Assembly (NCBI GenBank): GCA_001793095.1
Contig: MGHG01000015.1
Location: forward strand, 1-54,496
Source of the DNA: Candidatus Woesebacteria bacterium RIFCSPLOWO2_01_FULL_39_23
GTDB lineage: Bacteria > Patescibacteriota > Microgenomatia > UBA8517
Reading direction: 5' to 3'
DNA: 54,496 nucleotides
This document shows positions 34,775-43,298 of the stretch, piece after piece; the first letter of the stretch is position 1, and each line of letters opens with the position of its first letter. The translations under genes and the position numbers were made by a program. The notes beneath the pieces are model-generated. The model saw only the letters and a program-made list of their open reading frames with translations, ran no database searches and was not told the origin of the DNA.

Positions 34775-35389
34775 TCATCCCATTGCTGCAACGTAATTTC
34801 TTGCGACTTCTTGCCAATTTACGATATTCCACCAGGCTCTGATATATTCTGCGCGGCGATTTTGGTATTTAAGATAGTATGCATGTTCCCAAACATCGAT
34901 TCCAAGTATTGGAACATTGTCGTCGGATAAAGGGTTATTTTGGAAAGAATGTTTCTTTAGCGACAACTTTTTATCGGGAGTTAGGATAAGAAATGCCCAA
35001 CCGCTGCCGAAAACGCCCATGGCTTTAGTTGTAAATTCTTCTTTAAATATGTCGATTGATCCAAAGGTTGAATTGATGGCATCTTTTAATTCCTCCGAAG
35101 GCGGTGATGAGTCAGCCTCGGAAGCCATTATATTCCAAAAAAAGCTGTGGTTAGCGTGACCACCTCCGTTATTGATTACGCCTTGTTTAATATCGGCGGG
35201 TAAGTCATCGAGGTTTGATAATATTGTTTCGATACTTTTTTCATAAAATTGCGGATATGGCTCCAGCAATTTATTGAGATTGTCAACGTAAGCTCCGTGG
35301 TGTTTATCATGGTGGATTGTCATAGTTTCCTTATCTATGAAAGGCTCAAGTGCGTCGTAGTCGTACGGTAAGTCGGGTAGAGTAAACAT
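34775..35389 (-). CDS. sodA: Superoxide dismutase, Fe/Mn family (Mn-like)
   Basis: 204 residues. Metal ligands His26 (TIHHDKHH), His81 (ANHSFFW), Asp165 and His169 (DVWEHAYY) are all present. GGGHANHSFFW, with Gly in the second sphere, and the SFQNNPLS segment, with Gln near 150, are features of Mn rather than Fe enzymes, though cambialistic forms exist. It detoxifies superoxide, unusual in a presumed strict fermenter and pointing to at least transient oxygen exposure. Monocistronic, convergent with the membrane-protein gene. Confidence 0.93.
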   Translation of the reverse strand: MFTLPDLPYDYDALEPFIDKETMTIHHDKHHGAYVDNLNKLLEPYPQFYEKSIETILSNLDDLPADIKQGVINNGGGHANHSFFWNIMASEADSSPPSEELKDAINSTFGSIDIFKEEFTTKAMGVFGSGWAFLILTPDKKLSLKKHSFQNNPLSDDNVPILGIDVWEHAYYLKYQNRRAEYIRAWWNIVNWQEVARNYVAAMG

Positions 35390-35570
35390 AATTAATTATT
35401 GCCAGAGAGCATATATTTATCTGTAATAATAATTACACTATTTGTATTATAGCTAATACCCAAATTGCTACTTGATTTTTAGTTTATCAATTAGTATTAT
35501 TGAGCTCTTCATCCTTATTGATTCCCTTTTTGTTTTTGACAAAGTGGCGTATTTTAAGCGCCTTGCAAAC

Positions 35571-35602
35571 TTGCCGAAGCGTAAGCAGTGGCGGGCCTGC
35601 CC
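35571..35602. repeat. GC-rich palindromic repeat in an AT-rich gap
   Basis: TTGCCGAAGCGTAAGCAGTG, then GGCGGGCC and TGCCCAC. GTGGCGGGC pairs imperfectly with CTGCCCAC. It resembles dispersed palindromes rather than coding DNA. The surrounding 35390-35623 stretch otherwise holds nothing I can assign. Confidence 0.4.
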
Positions 35603-35623
35603 ACAAAAGATTATATGCCAAAC

Positions 35624-35716
35624 ATGAGAGCTGAAGAAGCATTTTATATCGTTACATTTTTTTCTATGGCAACCTTTTTTCTGGTTTTGATAGGATTGGT
35701 GGGGTTGATTATTTAA
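35624..35716 (+). CDS. Possible 30-residue single-span membrane peptide
   Basis: MRAEEAFYIVTFFSMATFFL, then VLIGLVGLII and stop. One complete hydrophobic helix after an acidic start. TTATAT at 35611-35616 would give transcription starting one base before the ATG, the leaderless arrangement seen elsewhere here. The end overlaps the convergent FecR-type gene by a few bases. Tiny ORFs of this kind arise by chance, so this is tentative. Confidence 0.35.
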   Translation: MRAEEAFYIVTFFSMATFFLVLIGLVGLII

Positions 35717-37184
35717 TTACAATACTCACTTCGTTCGAGTATGTAACAATGTGGCCGGCACCGTCATATACGCCGACTCTGAAGTAATAAGTTGTTCCGC
35801 TTGTTAAGCCCGTCCAAGGATAATCCCTTAGCTCGGGTCTGTTTTCATATCTCCCAAGATCCTCGCCGTTTCTGGGGGGGTATGTCGGACCTGGGTTTTG
35901 TGAATATATTAATTTAAAACCTTTAGGAGCGCTTCCTCCTGAAATAGTCCAGGTAAGTTTTGCCTGAGCTGTTGTAGATGACTCAACATTTAAGTTTACG
36001 GACGTTGCGTAATTTCCACTGGTCGATTCGCCTTGCGTAGGCGTAGCTGTTACATCGTTGGAATAGGAAACTATTTTCCCGCTATTATATATACCAACTC
36101 TGAAGTGGTAGGTAGTGCCTGCATTAAGCCCGCTCCAGGTGTAGCTTCTGTTATCGGAGGATATGAATACTGCCTGATCTCCTTCTCTTGCTGGATATGT
36201 CGGATCGGAATTGCGTGAACTTACGACTTTGAAACCGTACGGGGAAGACCCGGTAAGTGTCCAATTTAGTGTTACCTTGCCTGCTCCGGCGGTTGCACTG
36301 AGGGTGAGAGACCCGCTTGCCGGTTGGCCGGATTCGGCAGGTTTAGTTGTCGGTTTTGGGGTAGGGACACTTGTGGTAGTTGGCGTGACGTTTGAACTTT
36401 GTTCCTTGTCTTCATCGAGTATTTTATTCCACTCATAAAAATTTTCGTTTTGCTCGCTCGTGCTGAGTTCCGATGTAGCGAGTTTTTCGCTCTTGTTATC
36501 GTAAGTTGCTTTTTCACCTTTCCCGGCAGTATCTGATTGGGTTTCTTCTCCTTTAGCAGTTATCTGGACACTATTCTCAAAAACCGCAATTTCCGTAGAT
36601 TCTTCTTCCGCATTGCTGGTTACACTGAATTTTGTTCCGAGCGCAGTTGCCAGTACATTTAAACTTTTGACGTTATAGACGAGCGCTCCGGGTTGGACGC
36701 GGTGATAGACACGGCCTTGTAGTTGGGTAATGAGGATAACGGAGTCAGTGAGTGCTGAAAATTGTGCTTCAGTATTTTCGTCAAAACGCACTGAGCTACC
36801 ATCGTCGATTTCGAAGACCGCTTTACTTTCAGCACCAGTCCTGATTTGATCGCCTCCAATAATTTTTTGTCCTTTATCCAGCGACTTCCAAGTCCCGTCC
36901 GTATTTTCAATTTCGACTGTCCCTTCTTTAATAACAAGTACACCCGCAAGTTTGTAATTTTTTGTTTCGGTTATGACGGAATCGGAATTTTCTTTTCCGT
37001 CAGGCTGATTATCTTGAGATAAAAATGTTTTGCCGAGGAAAATTCCAGCCAGGAATATTAAAACAAGAAGTAATACAACAAGTATTGAAATGATATATAA
37101 CTTTTTACCTTTTTTTGGTGGTGTGGGAGTAGTAATAGTTGGTTCGGGGGCTGGTACAGGTGATTTCGGGATAGCGTCGTCCAT
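35709..37184 (-). CDS. FecR-domain membrane protein with two FN3-like repeats
   Basis: 491 residues. A Pro-rich cytoplasmic start (SPVPAPEPTITTPTPPKKGKK) precedes a membrane helix (about 30-52). A FecR domain (about 75-205) has IRTGAESKAVFEIDDGSSVRF and ALGTKFSVT, the family pattern. After a Ser/Thr/Pro linker, two repeats of about 95 residues follow with the same framework: LTWTISGGS/LNWTLTGSS, PTYPPRNG/PTYPAREG, TTYYFRVGVYDGAG/TTYHFRVGIYNSG. They are fibronectin-III-like. It probably senses or binds envelope material; no anti-sigma partner gene is nearby. Confidence 0.8.
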   Translation of the reverse strand: MDDAIPKSPVPAPEPTITTPTPPKKGKKLYIISILVVLLLVLIFLAGIFLGKTFLSQDNQPDGKENSDSVITETKNYKLAGVLVIKEGTVEIENTDGTWKSLDKGQKIIGGDQIRTGAESKAVFEIDDGSSVRFDENTEAQFSALTDSVILITQLQGRVYHRVQPGALVYNVKSLNVLATALGTKFSVTSNAEEESTEIAVFENSVQITAKGEETQSDTAGKGEKATYDNKSEKLATSELSTSEQNENFYEWNKILDEDKEQSSNVTPTTTSVPTPKPTTKPAESGQPASGSLTLSATAGAGKVTLNWTLTGSSPYGFKVVSSRNSDPTYPAREGDQAVFISSDNRSYTWSGLNAGTTYHFRVGIYNSGKIVSYSNDVTATPTQGESTSGNYATSVNLNVESSTTAQAKLTWTISGGSAPKGFKLIYSQNPGPTYPPRNGEDLGRYENRPELRDYPWTGLTSGTTYYFRVGVYDGAGHIVTYSNEVSIVIK

Positions 37185-37232
37185 ATGCTTACTTAAATAT
37201 TATTTAATAATATGGGATATGTCAAGTTGGGG

Positions 37233-37415
37233 TTACCACGTAAGATACCAGAGTGCGGTTCCCGCTCCCCAGACAATAAAACCCATACCGGCGAGGGGTT
37301 TATTGAAGAAAAATAAAATAATAAGACCTACTAAAATAATAATGTGTATCATAAATCTTCTTAAGAACCTGTTTACTTTGTAGCTGTTAAAAAAGTTCGT
37401 TTGATTATAATCCAT
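37233..37415 (-). CDS. Small two-span membrane protein
   Basis: 60 residues with a basic N-terminus (NSYKVNRFLRRF) and two hydrophobic helices (MIHIIILVGLIILFFF and GFIVWGAGTALWYL) joined by NKPLAG. The hydrophobicity and the positive-inside pattern look like a real small membrane protein rather than a shadow ORF. It is upstream of, and on the same strand as, the FecR-type gene, 48 bases apart. Function unknown. Confidence 0.5.
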   Translation of the reverse strand: MDYNQTNFFNSYKVNRFLRRFMIHIIILVGLIILFFFNKPLAGMGFIVWGAGTALWYLTW

Positions 37416-37511
37416 GATTATTTATGGTAACACAAATTTTCAAGGAAATTTTTTGTTTTATGCTAAATTTTGTTTCATCTGTACATTTAAATTTATTATA
37501 GGAACATTCAA

Positions 37512-37600
37512 GAATGCCCCGCTAAGCGGGGATGAATTGAACGTTCATATGTCATCCTCCTTTAGAGGAGTACCCGAGTTTGACTCGGGAGGATGTCATG
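37512..37600. repeat. Structured palindromic element upstream of comM
   Basis: CCCCGCTAAGCGGGG (37517-37531), TGAACGTTCA (37538-37547), then an outer arm pair CATCCTCC (37553-37560) / GGAGGATG (37588-37595). The latter encloses CTCC-TTTA-GAGGAG and CCCGAGT-TTG-ACTCGGG. It resembles the terminal-repeat-type small mobile palindromes common in CPR. The -35 box of comM lies inside the last hairpin. Confidence 0.7.
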
Positions 37601-37608
37601 GGTACAAT
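37580..37608 (+). promoter_or_regulatory. Promoter of comM, leaderless, embedded in a hairpin
   Basis: TTGACT at 37580-37585, a 17-base spacer and TACAAT at 37603-37608. Initiation near 37615 leaves about three bases before ATG 37618. Confidence 0.6.
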
Positions 37609-37617
37609 CGAGTTATC

Positions 37618-39150
37618 ATGCTCGCCAAAATTACTTCAGGGGCAACCGTAGGGCTTAATGCTACAACTATCGATGTTGAAGTTGATATCCCAAACGAAGG
37701 CTTGCCGAGCTTTACAATAGTTGGTCTTCCCGATAAAGCCGTCGAAGAAGCAAAGGAAAGAGTGCGAAGTGCGATTAAAAACTCAGGGGCCGACTTCCCT
37801 ACGACCAGAATCACGGTTAATCTTGCTCCGGCGGATCTTCCCAAAGTAGGACCGGCGTATGATTTGCCGATTGCATTGGGTATATTAATTGCATCAGGGA
37901 ATATTGCGCCTCGAATTTCCGACACTCTTTTCTTCGGTGAACTTTCTCTTGATGGAAGTTTGCGTCACACAAACGGAATTCTTCCAATGGCGTACCTGGC
38001 AAAGGAGAAAGGTATCAAAAGGCTTTTCATTCCTAAAATTAATGAAAAAGAAGCAGCTGTGGTATCAAACATCGACGTTTTTGCGCCCGAGTCACTTCTT
38101 GATCTGGTCAGATTTCTTTCAGGAACAATTGCTATTGAAAAAACTAAAAAAGTTAGTCTTTTATCTCTCCTTAAAACTTCGGAAGCGGAATTTGATTTCT
38201 CCGAAATTATAGGTCAGGAACATGCGAAACGGGCGATGGAGATCGCTGCAGCCGGATCTCATAATATATTTATGAAAGGCACCCCCGGATCCGGAAAAAC
38301 TATGCTTGCCCGTGCTCTTCCTGGAATACTTCCGACATTAACAGAGGATGAAGCATTAGAGGTAACAAAAATTTATTCGATAACCGGTAATTTACCCTCC
38401 GGACAATCGATAATTACCAGCCGACCGTTCAGAAGTCCGCACCATACAACTTCACGGATTGGTTTAATTGGAGGTGGATCGAATCCGTTCCCCGGAGAAA
38501 TTTCCCTTGCCCATCGGGGAGTCCTTTTTCTTGACGAATTTCCGGAATTCCCAAGGCATGTATTGGAATCGATAAGGCAGCCGATGGAAGATGGTGTTGT
38601 AACAATATCGAGGGCAAAGGGGTCGGTTACGTATCCTGCACAATTTTTACTTGTGGCAGCGAGCAATCCTTGTCCATGCGGGTATTTCGGCGATCCGAAG
38701 CGAGCCTGTAAATGTCTCCCCGGCATGATTTTACGATATCAGAAGCGAGTTTCGGGGCCTATTCTTGACAGAATTGATCTGCACATATCATTGCGTTTGT
38801 TGGAGACTGATAAATTGGTAGGAAATAAAGAAAAAGCTGAAAGTTCCAAGTCAATTCAAGCTAGAGTTCAAAAAGCCAGAGATATGCAGATTAGACGCTT
38901 CAAGGGTTCTAAGTTTAAATCAAATAGTGAAATGAGCTCGAAAGCAGTTAAAGAATTCTGCAAGTTATCTCCGGAATGTTATGCAATATTAAGAAGTGCA
39001 GTAGCCTCGATGAATCTAACCGCGCGTTCATATCATAAAGTCATAAAGGTAGCCAGAACTATTGCAGATTTGGAGGGGGCGAAAGATATTACTACAAACC
39101 ATATAGCCGAAGCCCTCCAGTACAGACCCCAGAATGATGACGAGATTTAA
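37618..39150 (+). CDS. comM: ComM/YifB-family Mg-chelatase-like AAA+ ATPase; chimeric, 3' end supplied by the integrated element
   Basis: 510 residues. The N-terminal Lon-protease-like fold (GATVGLNATTIDVEVDI, LPSFTIVGLPDKAVEEAKERVR) and AAA+ core (Walker A GTPGSGKT near 220, GVLFLDEFPEF Walker B, CPCGYFGDP zinc loop) are standard. ComM is a branch-migration helicase in natural transformation. ATG 37618 fits the promoter; the earlier in-frame stretch lies in repeats. Up to Asp387-Leu388-His389 the sequence is canonical (DRIDLH). Then, instead of the usual HVxVP, it reads ISLRLLETDKLV. The displaced tail at 53394 carries HVDVPSV. I infer that codons after 389 came from the element and keep the gene functional. 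Confidence 0.9.
   Translation: MLAKITSGATVGLNATTIDVEVDIPNEGLPSFTIVGLPDKAVEEAKERVRSAIKNSGADFPTTRITVNLAPADLPKVGPAYDLPIALGILIASGNIAPRISDTLFFGELSLDGSLRHTNGILPMAYLAKEKGIKRLFIPKINEKEAAVVSNIDVFAPESLLDLVRFLSGTIAIEKTKKVSLLSLLKTSEAEFDFSEIIGQEHAKRAMEIAAAGSHNIFMKGTPGSGKTMLARALPGILPTLTEDEALEVTKIYSITGNLPSGQSIITSRPFRSPHHTTSRIGLIGGGSNPFPGEISLAHRGVLFLDEFPEFPRHVLESIRQPMEDGVVTISRAKGSVTYPAQFLLVAASNPCPCGYFGDPKRACKCLPGMILRYQKRVSGPILDRIDLHISLRLLETDKLVGNKEKAESSKSIQARVQKARDMQIRRFKGSKFKSNSEMSSKAVKEFCKLSPECYAILRSAVASMNLTARSYHKVIKVARTIADLEGAKDITTNHIAEALQYRPQNDDEI
38764..38801. other. attL-type junction of the integrated element inside comM
   Basis: The central CA at 38782-38783 lies in the His389 codon. Bases to the left are host comM. 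The element-side half-site CATATCATTGCGTTTGTT is 38784-38801. Its inverted counterpart is in the right junction (53379-53396), matching at 16 of 18 positions. Confidence 0.75.
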
Positions 39151-39212
39151 CTCCTTAGTGCTTCTTATTTCAACAATTTAAAGCTATAATTCGTTATAGT
39201 ATTAAAATTAAT

Positions 39213-39938
39213 ATGAATCTTAAAGATAAAGTAGTATTAATTACCGGATCGAATCAAGGATTGGGGAAAGTTCTTGCTAAAAAGGTTGCAAAGGATGGAG
39301 CAAAAGTAATTCTTTTGGCAAGAAGAGAGAATCTTCTTAAAGAAGTTAAAGATGAAATAACTAAAGATGGAGGTTTAGCGGAGTACTTCGTTTGTGACAT
39401 TCGCGATAGTAAACAGGTAACAAAAACAGTAAATAATCTTATCCACAAATACAAAAAAATCGATGTCTTAGTAAATAATGCAGGAGTATGGACAGATGAT
39501 GAAAGTGAGAAGAGAAAACCAGAGTTAAGGAAAAACGCCTTTGATACCAATGTTTTTGGGCATGTTCAGGTTACTGAAGAAATATTACCTTACCTAAATA
39601 AAGACGAAAGTATTATCTTCAATACAATTTCTACAGCAGGAGTACCAGATATTCCATCAGGCAATAATTTGATGTGGAAATCATATGGAGCCTCAAAATG
39701 GGGAATGGTTGGTTATACACAGGCACTACGGGAATCTTTAAGAGATACTAATACAAAAGTAATCCAGTATTTTCCTGGTGGTTTTGAAAGCAATTTATAT
39801 GAGAATGCAGGAAGAGAAAATCCTCATAATCAGCCTTGGATGATGAAAACGGTAGATGTTGCAGACATAATTATATTTGCATTAACCAGACCGAAAGATG
39901 TTTATATGGAGAAAATTGTTGTGTCGAAAAAGAAGTAA
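39213..39938 (+). CDS. Short-chain dehydrogenase/reductase (SDR)
   Basis: 241 residues, classical SDR. Cofactor motif TGSNQGLG near residue 11, NNAG near 89, catalytic Ser (TISTAG) and YGASKWG (Tyr-x-x-x-Lys) near 152. The Arg in LARRENL suggests NADP preference. The substrate is unknown. It is the first gene of a tightly packed nine-gene cargo operon in the element. Two TATAAT-like boxes lie upstream (TATAAT 39185-39190 and TATAGT 39195-39200). The cupin gene follows after five bases. Confidence 0.87.
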   Translation: MNLKDKVVLITGSNQGLGKVLAKKVAKDGAKVILLARRENLLKEVKDEITKDGGLAEYFVCDIRDSKQVTKTVNNLIHKYKKIDVLVNNAGVWTDDESEKRKPELRKNAFDTNVFGHVQVTEEILPYLNKDESIIFNTISTAGVPDIPSGNNLMWKSYGASKWGMVGYTQALRESLRDTNTKVIQYFPGGFESNLYENAGRENPHNQPWMMKTVDVADIIIFALTRPKDVYMEKIVVSKKK

Positions 39939-39943
39939 ACATT

Positions 39944-40312
39944 ATGGCTAAACCTAACAAAATAAATTTAAAAGATAAGTTTAGTAAATTTACTAATTTA
40001 TGGAGTCCAAAAGTAATTGGTGAACTTCACGGGGTATCACTTAAAGTGGTTAAGGTTAAGGGTGAATTTAACTGGCATCATCATGATAATGAAGATGAAC
40101 TGTTTTGGGTTATTAAAGGCCAACTAACGATTCATTTTAGAGATGGTGATGAGATTCTTAATCCAGGAGAACTATTAATTATTCCCCATAAGATTGAGCA
40201 CAAGCCCGAAGCAAAAGAAGAGGCAGAGATAGTACTTATTGAACCTAAAGAAACACTAAACACTGGTAATGTAAAGACCGATAAAACAATTGAGAAATTA
40301 GAGGAGATATGA
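39944..40312 (+). CDS. Cupin-domain protein
   Basis: 122 residues, one conserved beta-barrel. Motif 1 is FNWHHHDNEDELFWVIKGQL (His/His/Glu metal ligands), and motif 2 is GELLIIPHKIEHKP with a further His. Small cupins bind a metal and act as isomerases, dioxygenases or sensors; which one cannot be told. ATG 39944 is chosen since the upstream open frame lies within the SDR coding end. Overlaps the next gene by four bases (ATGA). Confidence 0.82.
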   Translation: MAKPNKINLKDKFSKFTNLWSPKVIGELHGVSLKVVKVKGEFNWHHHDNEDELFWVIKGQLTIHFRDGDEILNPGELLIIPHKIEHKPEAKEEAEIVLIEPKETLNTGNVKTDKTIEKLEEI

Positions 40313-40782
40313 CATTTGTTCCTAAAGACTTTAAAGTACCAGAAAAACTTAAGCAGACAGATTTTCTAATACGTAAATTATGCGCGAGAGATGTCTACCT
40401 TGATTATTTGGCTGTAATGTCGAGCATTGATGTTATTCAGAAAACCCGAGGGGGGAGTTGGCCAACCAAAGACCTAACATTTGAAGATGATTTAATTGAT
40501 TTAGCTTGGCACCAAAGAGAGTTTGAACATAAATCCTCTTTTGCTTACACAGTGATGAATAAAGACGAAACTGAATGTTTAGGTTGTCTTTACTTCTATC
40601 CTCCAAGATTCCGAAAAGAAGCTCCTGAAGGAACAGACGTTGATGTCAGTTTTTGGGTAACACAGAAAGCTTATGAACAGGGTTTATACGATAAGCTGTA
40701 CAAAACAATAAAAGAATGGCTTACAAAAGACTGGCCATTCAAGAAACCGTTTTGGACAAATAAAGAGATTCCCACAATATAA
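40309..40782 (+). CDS. GNAT-like acetyltransferase fold protein
   Basis: 157 residues. The layout of an N-terminal strand-helix (DFLIRKLCARDVYLDYLAVM), a central strand pair (FAYTVMNKDETECLGCLYFYPP) and DVSFWVTQKAYEQGLYDKLYKTIKEWL is that of the GNAT fold. The usual Q/R-x-x-G-x-G/A acetyl-CoA loop is degenerate (VTQKAYEQGL). It may still bind CoA weakly or have another role. Coupled by ATGA overlap to the cupin gene and followed after six bases by a flavin-binding-type gene. Confidence 0.6.
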   Translation: MTFVPKDFKVPEKLKQTDFLIRKLCARDVYLDYLAVMSSIDVIQKTRGGSWPTKDLTFEDDLIDLAWHQREFEHKSSFAYTVMNKDETECLGCLYFYPPRFRKEAPEGTDVDVSFWVTQKAYEQGLYDKLYKTIKEWLTKDWPFKKPFWTNKEIPTI

Positions 40783-40788
40783 ATTAAT

Positions 40789-41262
40789 ATGGGTGATTTA
40801 AATAAACTAGCTAAAGAAGTAATTAAAAAAAATCAGTATCTTGCCTTAAGTACAGTAAGGGCTGATGGAAAGCCTTGGACCTGTATTTTGGCTTATATAT
40901 TTGATGATAATTACAACTTTTATTATGTTTCACTTCCTACTTCAGAGCACTCAAAACATATAGAAAAATCTAAGAATGTGTCATTTGCAATTTATGATTC
41001 AACTCAAGGATTTGGTTTAGGGGCAGGATTGCAGGTTGAAGCAGAAGCGGAAAAATTAAACGAAGAAAAAATCCCTGAAATATCAAAGATGTATTTTGAA
41101 AGGAAGTATCCCTACGGGAATATATCCAACGATTTTACCGTAGGTCTTAAAAAGATGATAGAGAGTGGAGTTTATTTCTTCTATAAGTTAACGCCAATTC
41201 ATATTTGGATAAATGACCCAAACGTTGATACAGATAGAAGAGTAGAAGTTTTTGCTAAATAA
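40789..41262 (+). CDS. Pyridoxamine-5'-phosphate-oxidase-like flavin-binding protein
   Basis: 157 residues with a split-barrel fold. QYLALSTVRADGKPWTCILAYIFDDNYNFYYVS and SEHSKHIEKSKNVSFAIYD are the typical PNPOx-like strand pattern, and GAGLQVEAEAEKL continues it. Members bind FMN, F420 or haem and often reduce or detoxify small molecules. The flavin-contact residues were not checked by alignment. It has the same direction and close spacing as its neighbours, so it belongs to the cargo operon. Confidence 0.75.
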   Translation: MGDLNKLAKEVIKKNQYLALSTVRADGKPWTCILAYIFDDNYNFYYVSLPTSEHSKHIEKSKNVSFAIYDSTQGFGLGAGLQVEAEAEKLNEEKIPEISKMYFERKYPYGNISNDFTVGLKKMIESGVYFFYKLTPIHIWINDPNVDTDRRVEVFAK

Positions 41263-41305
41263 AGGAAGTTTATAGTATAAGCCACATATAGTAATTAAGA
41301 TTAAT

Positions 41306-41929
41306 ATGATCATAAATTATAAGAATAAAGAACAAGAAGTATTGGTTAAAACAAATCTCAAGAAACTTCTGGATAAAATACCCAATCTTCGTTCAGTAAT
41401 TGAAACCTTAAACAAAAACAATATTAAATATGGTTTATATGCAGGGGCTCACGTAGCGGTTTTGACTTCTAATAGAGAGTCAACAGATGTTGATTTGCTC
41501 GTAGCTGATGAAGATTTTGACAAGTTGAAAGAACTATTTCCAAATTCTGTAATAAAGGGTGGCAAAAGTAATATTTCAGATGGTATTTTTCTTTATCCAG
41601 GAGGAGAAGAGAAAATAGAGTTTATGGCTAATGCAAATATGATTGAGGATGGTAAAAAGTATCCTAATCGACTAACCGAAGCTGTTTGGAATAAAGTTGT
41701 AAGGTATGAAGTTGATGGACTTACTTTCCTAATGCTAGATCCTGTTGATACAGTGGTAATGAAAGCAATACTTCAGAGAGGAAAGGGACAAGGTAAACAT
41801 GATATAGAAGACATTGAGGCTATTGTTAATGTAATAGATCTGGATAAGGAATATCTCAAAGCACGACTTAAGGAGGTAGAAGCAGACAAAAGAGTGTTTA
41901 GAGTATTAAAGAAGTTCAATTTGATTTAA
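41306..41929 (+). CDS. Nucleotidyltransferase-fold protein
   Basis: 207 residues. YGLYAGAHVAVLTSNRESTDVDLLVADEDFDKL has the fold layout of a nucleotidyltransferase: small-residue turn, then STDVDLLV with the Asp-x-Asp metal pair. The third acidic residue may be in KIEFMAN. The C-terminal half (LMLDPVDTVVMKAILQRGKGQGKHDIEDIEAIV) resembles the DUF/AbiEii-like or MNT-type helper helices. The natural substrate is unknown. Within the cargo operon; gap of 43 bases before it. Confidence 0.65.
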   Translation: MIINYKNKEQEVLVKTNLKKLLDKIPNLRSVIETLNKNNIKYGLYAGAHVAVLTSNRESTDVDLLVADEDFDKLKELFPNSVIKGGKSNISDGIFLYPGGEEKIEFMANANMIEDGKKYPNRLTEAVWNKVVRYEVDGLTFLMLDPVDTVVMKAILQRGKGQGKHDIEDIEAIVNVIDLDKEYLKARLKEVEADKRVFRVLKKFNLI

Positions 41930-41934
41930 AAAAT

Positions 41935-42792
41935 ATGTCGTGGCAATTATTAGTTGGAATTAGTGTTGTTTTGTATTCAGTTTCCGTGCTTCTTCAAAGA
42001 CTCCTTCTGAAAGATGAAAAGAGTGAACCCATATCTTTCTCTATATTTTTTCAGGTAGGAGTTGCGTTAACAATAGCTGTATTAGTTCTCTTAATTCACG
42101 GCAGTATTCCATTGCCAGACTTTTCAGAAATCTCGTGGAGTGTTTTAATAATGACAGTTTTATATGCCTTAGCGAATATTTCAATATTCAAATCTTTAAA
42201 AGCCACTGAAGCCTCACGATTTACTGTCATATTTTCAAGTCGAACAATATTTGCTGTAATTGCTACCTCAGTTGTTTTTTCCGAAACATTAACAATAAAT
42301 CAGTGGTTCGGAGCATTATTAATAATAATTGGTGTAATTATTGTTTCAATCAAAGAAACAAAATCAAAGATAAATAAAGGGGATTTACTGGCAATGATAG
42401 CAGCTGTTCTTTTCGGGCTTGCTAATACTAACGACAGATTTCTAGTCAAATTTTTTGATCCATACTCTTATGTGATTATTGGATTTCTTTTACCCGCAAT
42501 CTTAATTGGAATTATTTACCCGAAGAAAATTACTGGTATTAAGACGTATTTCAAAAAGGATTTTATTTATAAAATGATCTTACTCTGTACCTTATATGGT
42601 CTTTCAGCTTTAGCTTTCTTTACGGCATTACAGATTACTCCAAATGCCTCATTAGCATTCGCTATGTATGCGTTTAGTGGTGTTTTAACAGTTGTTTTAG
42701 CAATAATACTCCTTAAGGAAAAGGATTATCTTTCGAGAAAAATTGTAGGGGCGGTGTTAAGTTTGGTTGGTTTATTGTTAACGAACAAATGA
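41935..42792 (+). CDS. EamA/DMT-family transporter
   Basis: 285 residues, about ten membrane helices in two EamA repeats. The internal symmetry is visible in FSSRTIFAVIATSVVFSETL (first half) and AMYAFSGVLTVVLAIILLKE (second half), each followed by a helix ending in a conserved Gly-rich turn. It moves small metabolites or drugs across the membrane; the cargo is not known. Overlaps the deaminase gene by four bases. Confidence 0.85.
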   Translation: MSWQLLVGISVVLYSVSVLLQRLLLKDEKSEPISFSIFFQVGVALTIAVLVLLIHGSIPLPDFSEISWSVLIMTVLYALANISIFKSLKATEASRFTVIFSSRTIFAVIATSVVFSETLTINQWFGALLIIIGVIIVSIKETKSKINKGDLLAMIAAVLFGLANTNDRFLVKFFDPYSYVIIGFLLPAILIGIIYPKKITGIKTYFKKDFIYKMILLCTLYGLSALAFFTALQITPNASLAFAMYAFSGVLTVVLAIILLKEKDYLSRKIVGAVLSLVGLLLTNK

Positions 42793-43298
42793 AAAACCAT
42801 TTTTCAGAAAAAAAGTTAAGATACTTTATAGGAGAAACTATCAAAGAGGCTCAGATAGCTGTCAGTAAAGGTAATTATCCAATAGGGTCTCTTATTGTTG
42901 ATGAAAAAGGAAATATTATTGCGAAGTGTCAAAATGAAAACGCGACCAGAGATGATATAACTGCGCACGCAGAAGTTTTATGTCTGAGAAAAATGGGATC
43001 AAAAAGACTTGCGAAGGAAAATGGTAAAAGTTATTATTTATTTTCCTCTCTTGAACCTTGTGGGGGTTGTGGATTTTTCATGGCAAGAACTAATATTAAG
43101 ATAGTTTATATTGCTTCTTTAGATCCCTACAGATCTGGTATGAGCGTTCTTAAGAAATCAACTGACTTTTCTGAAATCTTTAAAAATATAAATGTAGTTG
43201 TTTGTGATTTTCTCGATTTAGCAACAAAATCTAAGTTGCTAATGAGAGATTATTTAATAAAAAAAGGTAAAAAGGAGGCAGCGAAAATATATGAGTAA
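42789..43298 (+). CDS. Cytidine/deoxycytidylate deaminase-family enzyme
   Basis: 169 residues. Zinc motifs THAE-type (ITAHAEVLCL, His and catalytic Glu) and PCGGC (EPCGGCGFF) with both Cys ligands are intact. The PIGSLIVDEKGNIIA start is the pattern of tRNA-adenosine/guanine/nucleoside deaminases in the CDA fold. Free nucleosides or bases are more likely than tRNA because it lies next to NUDIX, nucleotidyltransferase and transporter genes. Overlap of eight bases with the next gene. Confidence 0.85.
   Translation: MKNHFSEKKLRYFIGETIKEAQIAVSKGNYPIGSLIVDEKGNIIAKCQNENATRDDITAHAEVLCLRKMGSKRLAKENGKSYYLFSSLEPCGGCGFFMARTNIKIVYIASLDPYRSGMSVLKKSTDFSEIFKNINVVVCDFLDLATKSKLLMRDYLIKKGKKEAAKIYE

Noticed and set aside
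37618-39150. Simple tandem duplication of comM as explanation for two 3' ends
   Set aside because: The two tails are clearly diverged, separate at one codon, and the reconstructed joint is an inverted-repeat site; duplication would not give this.
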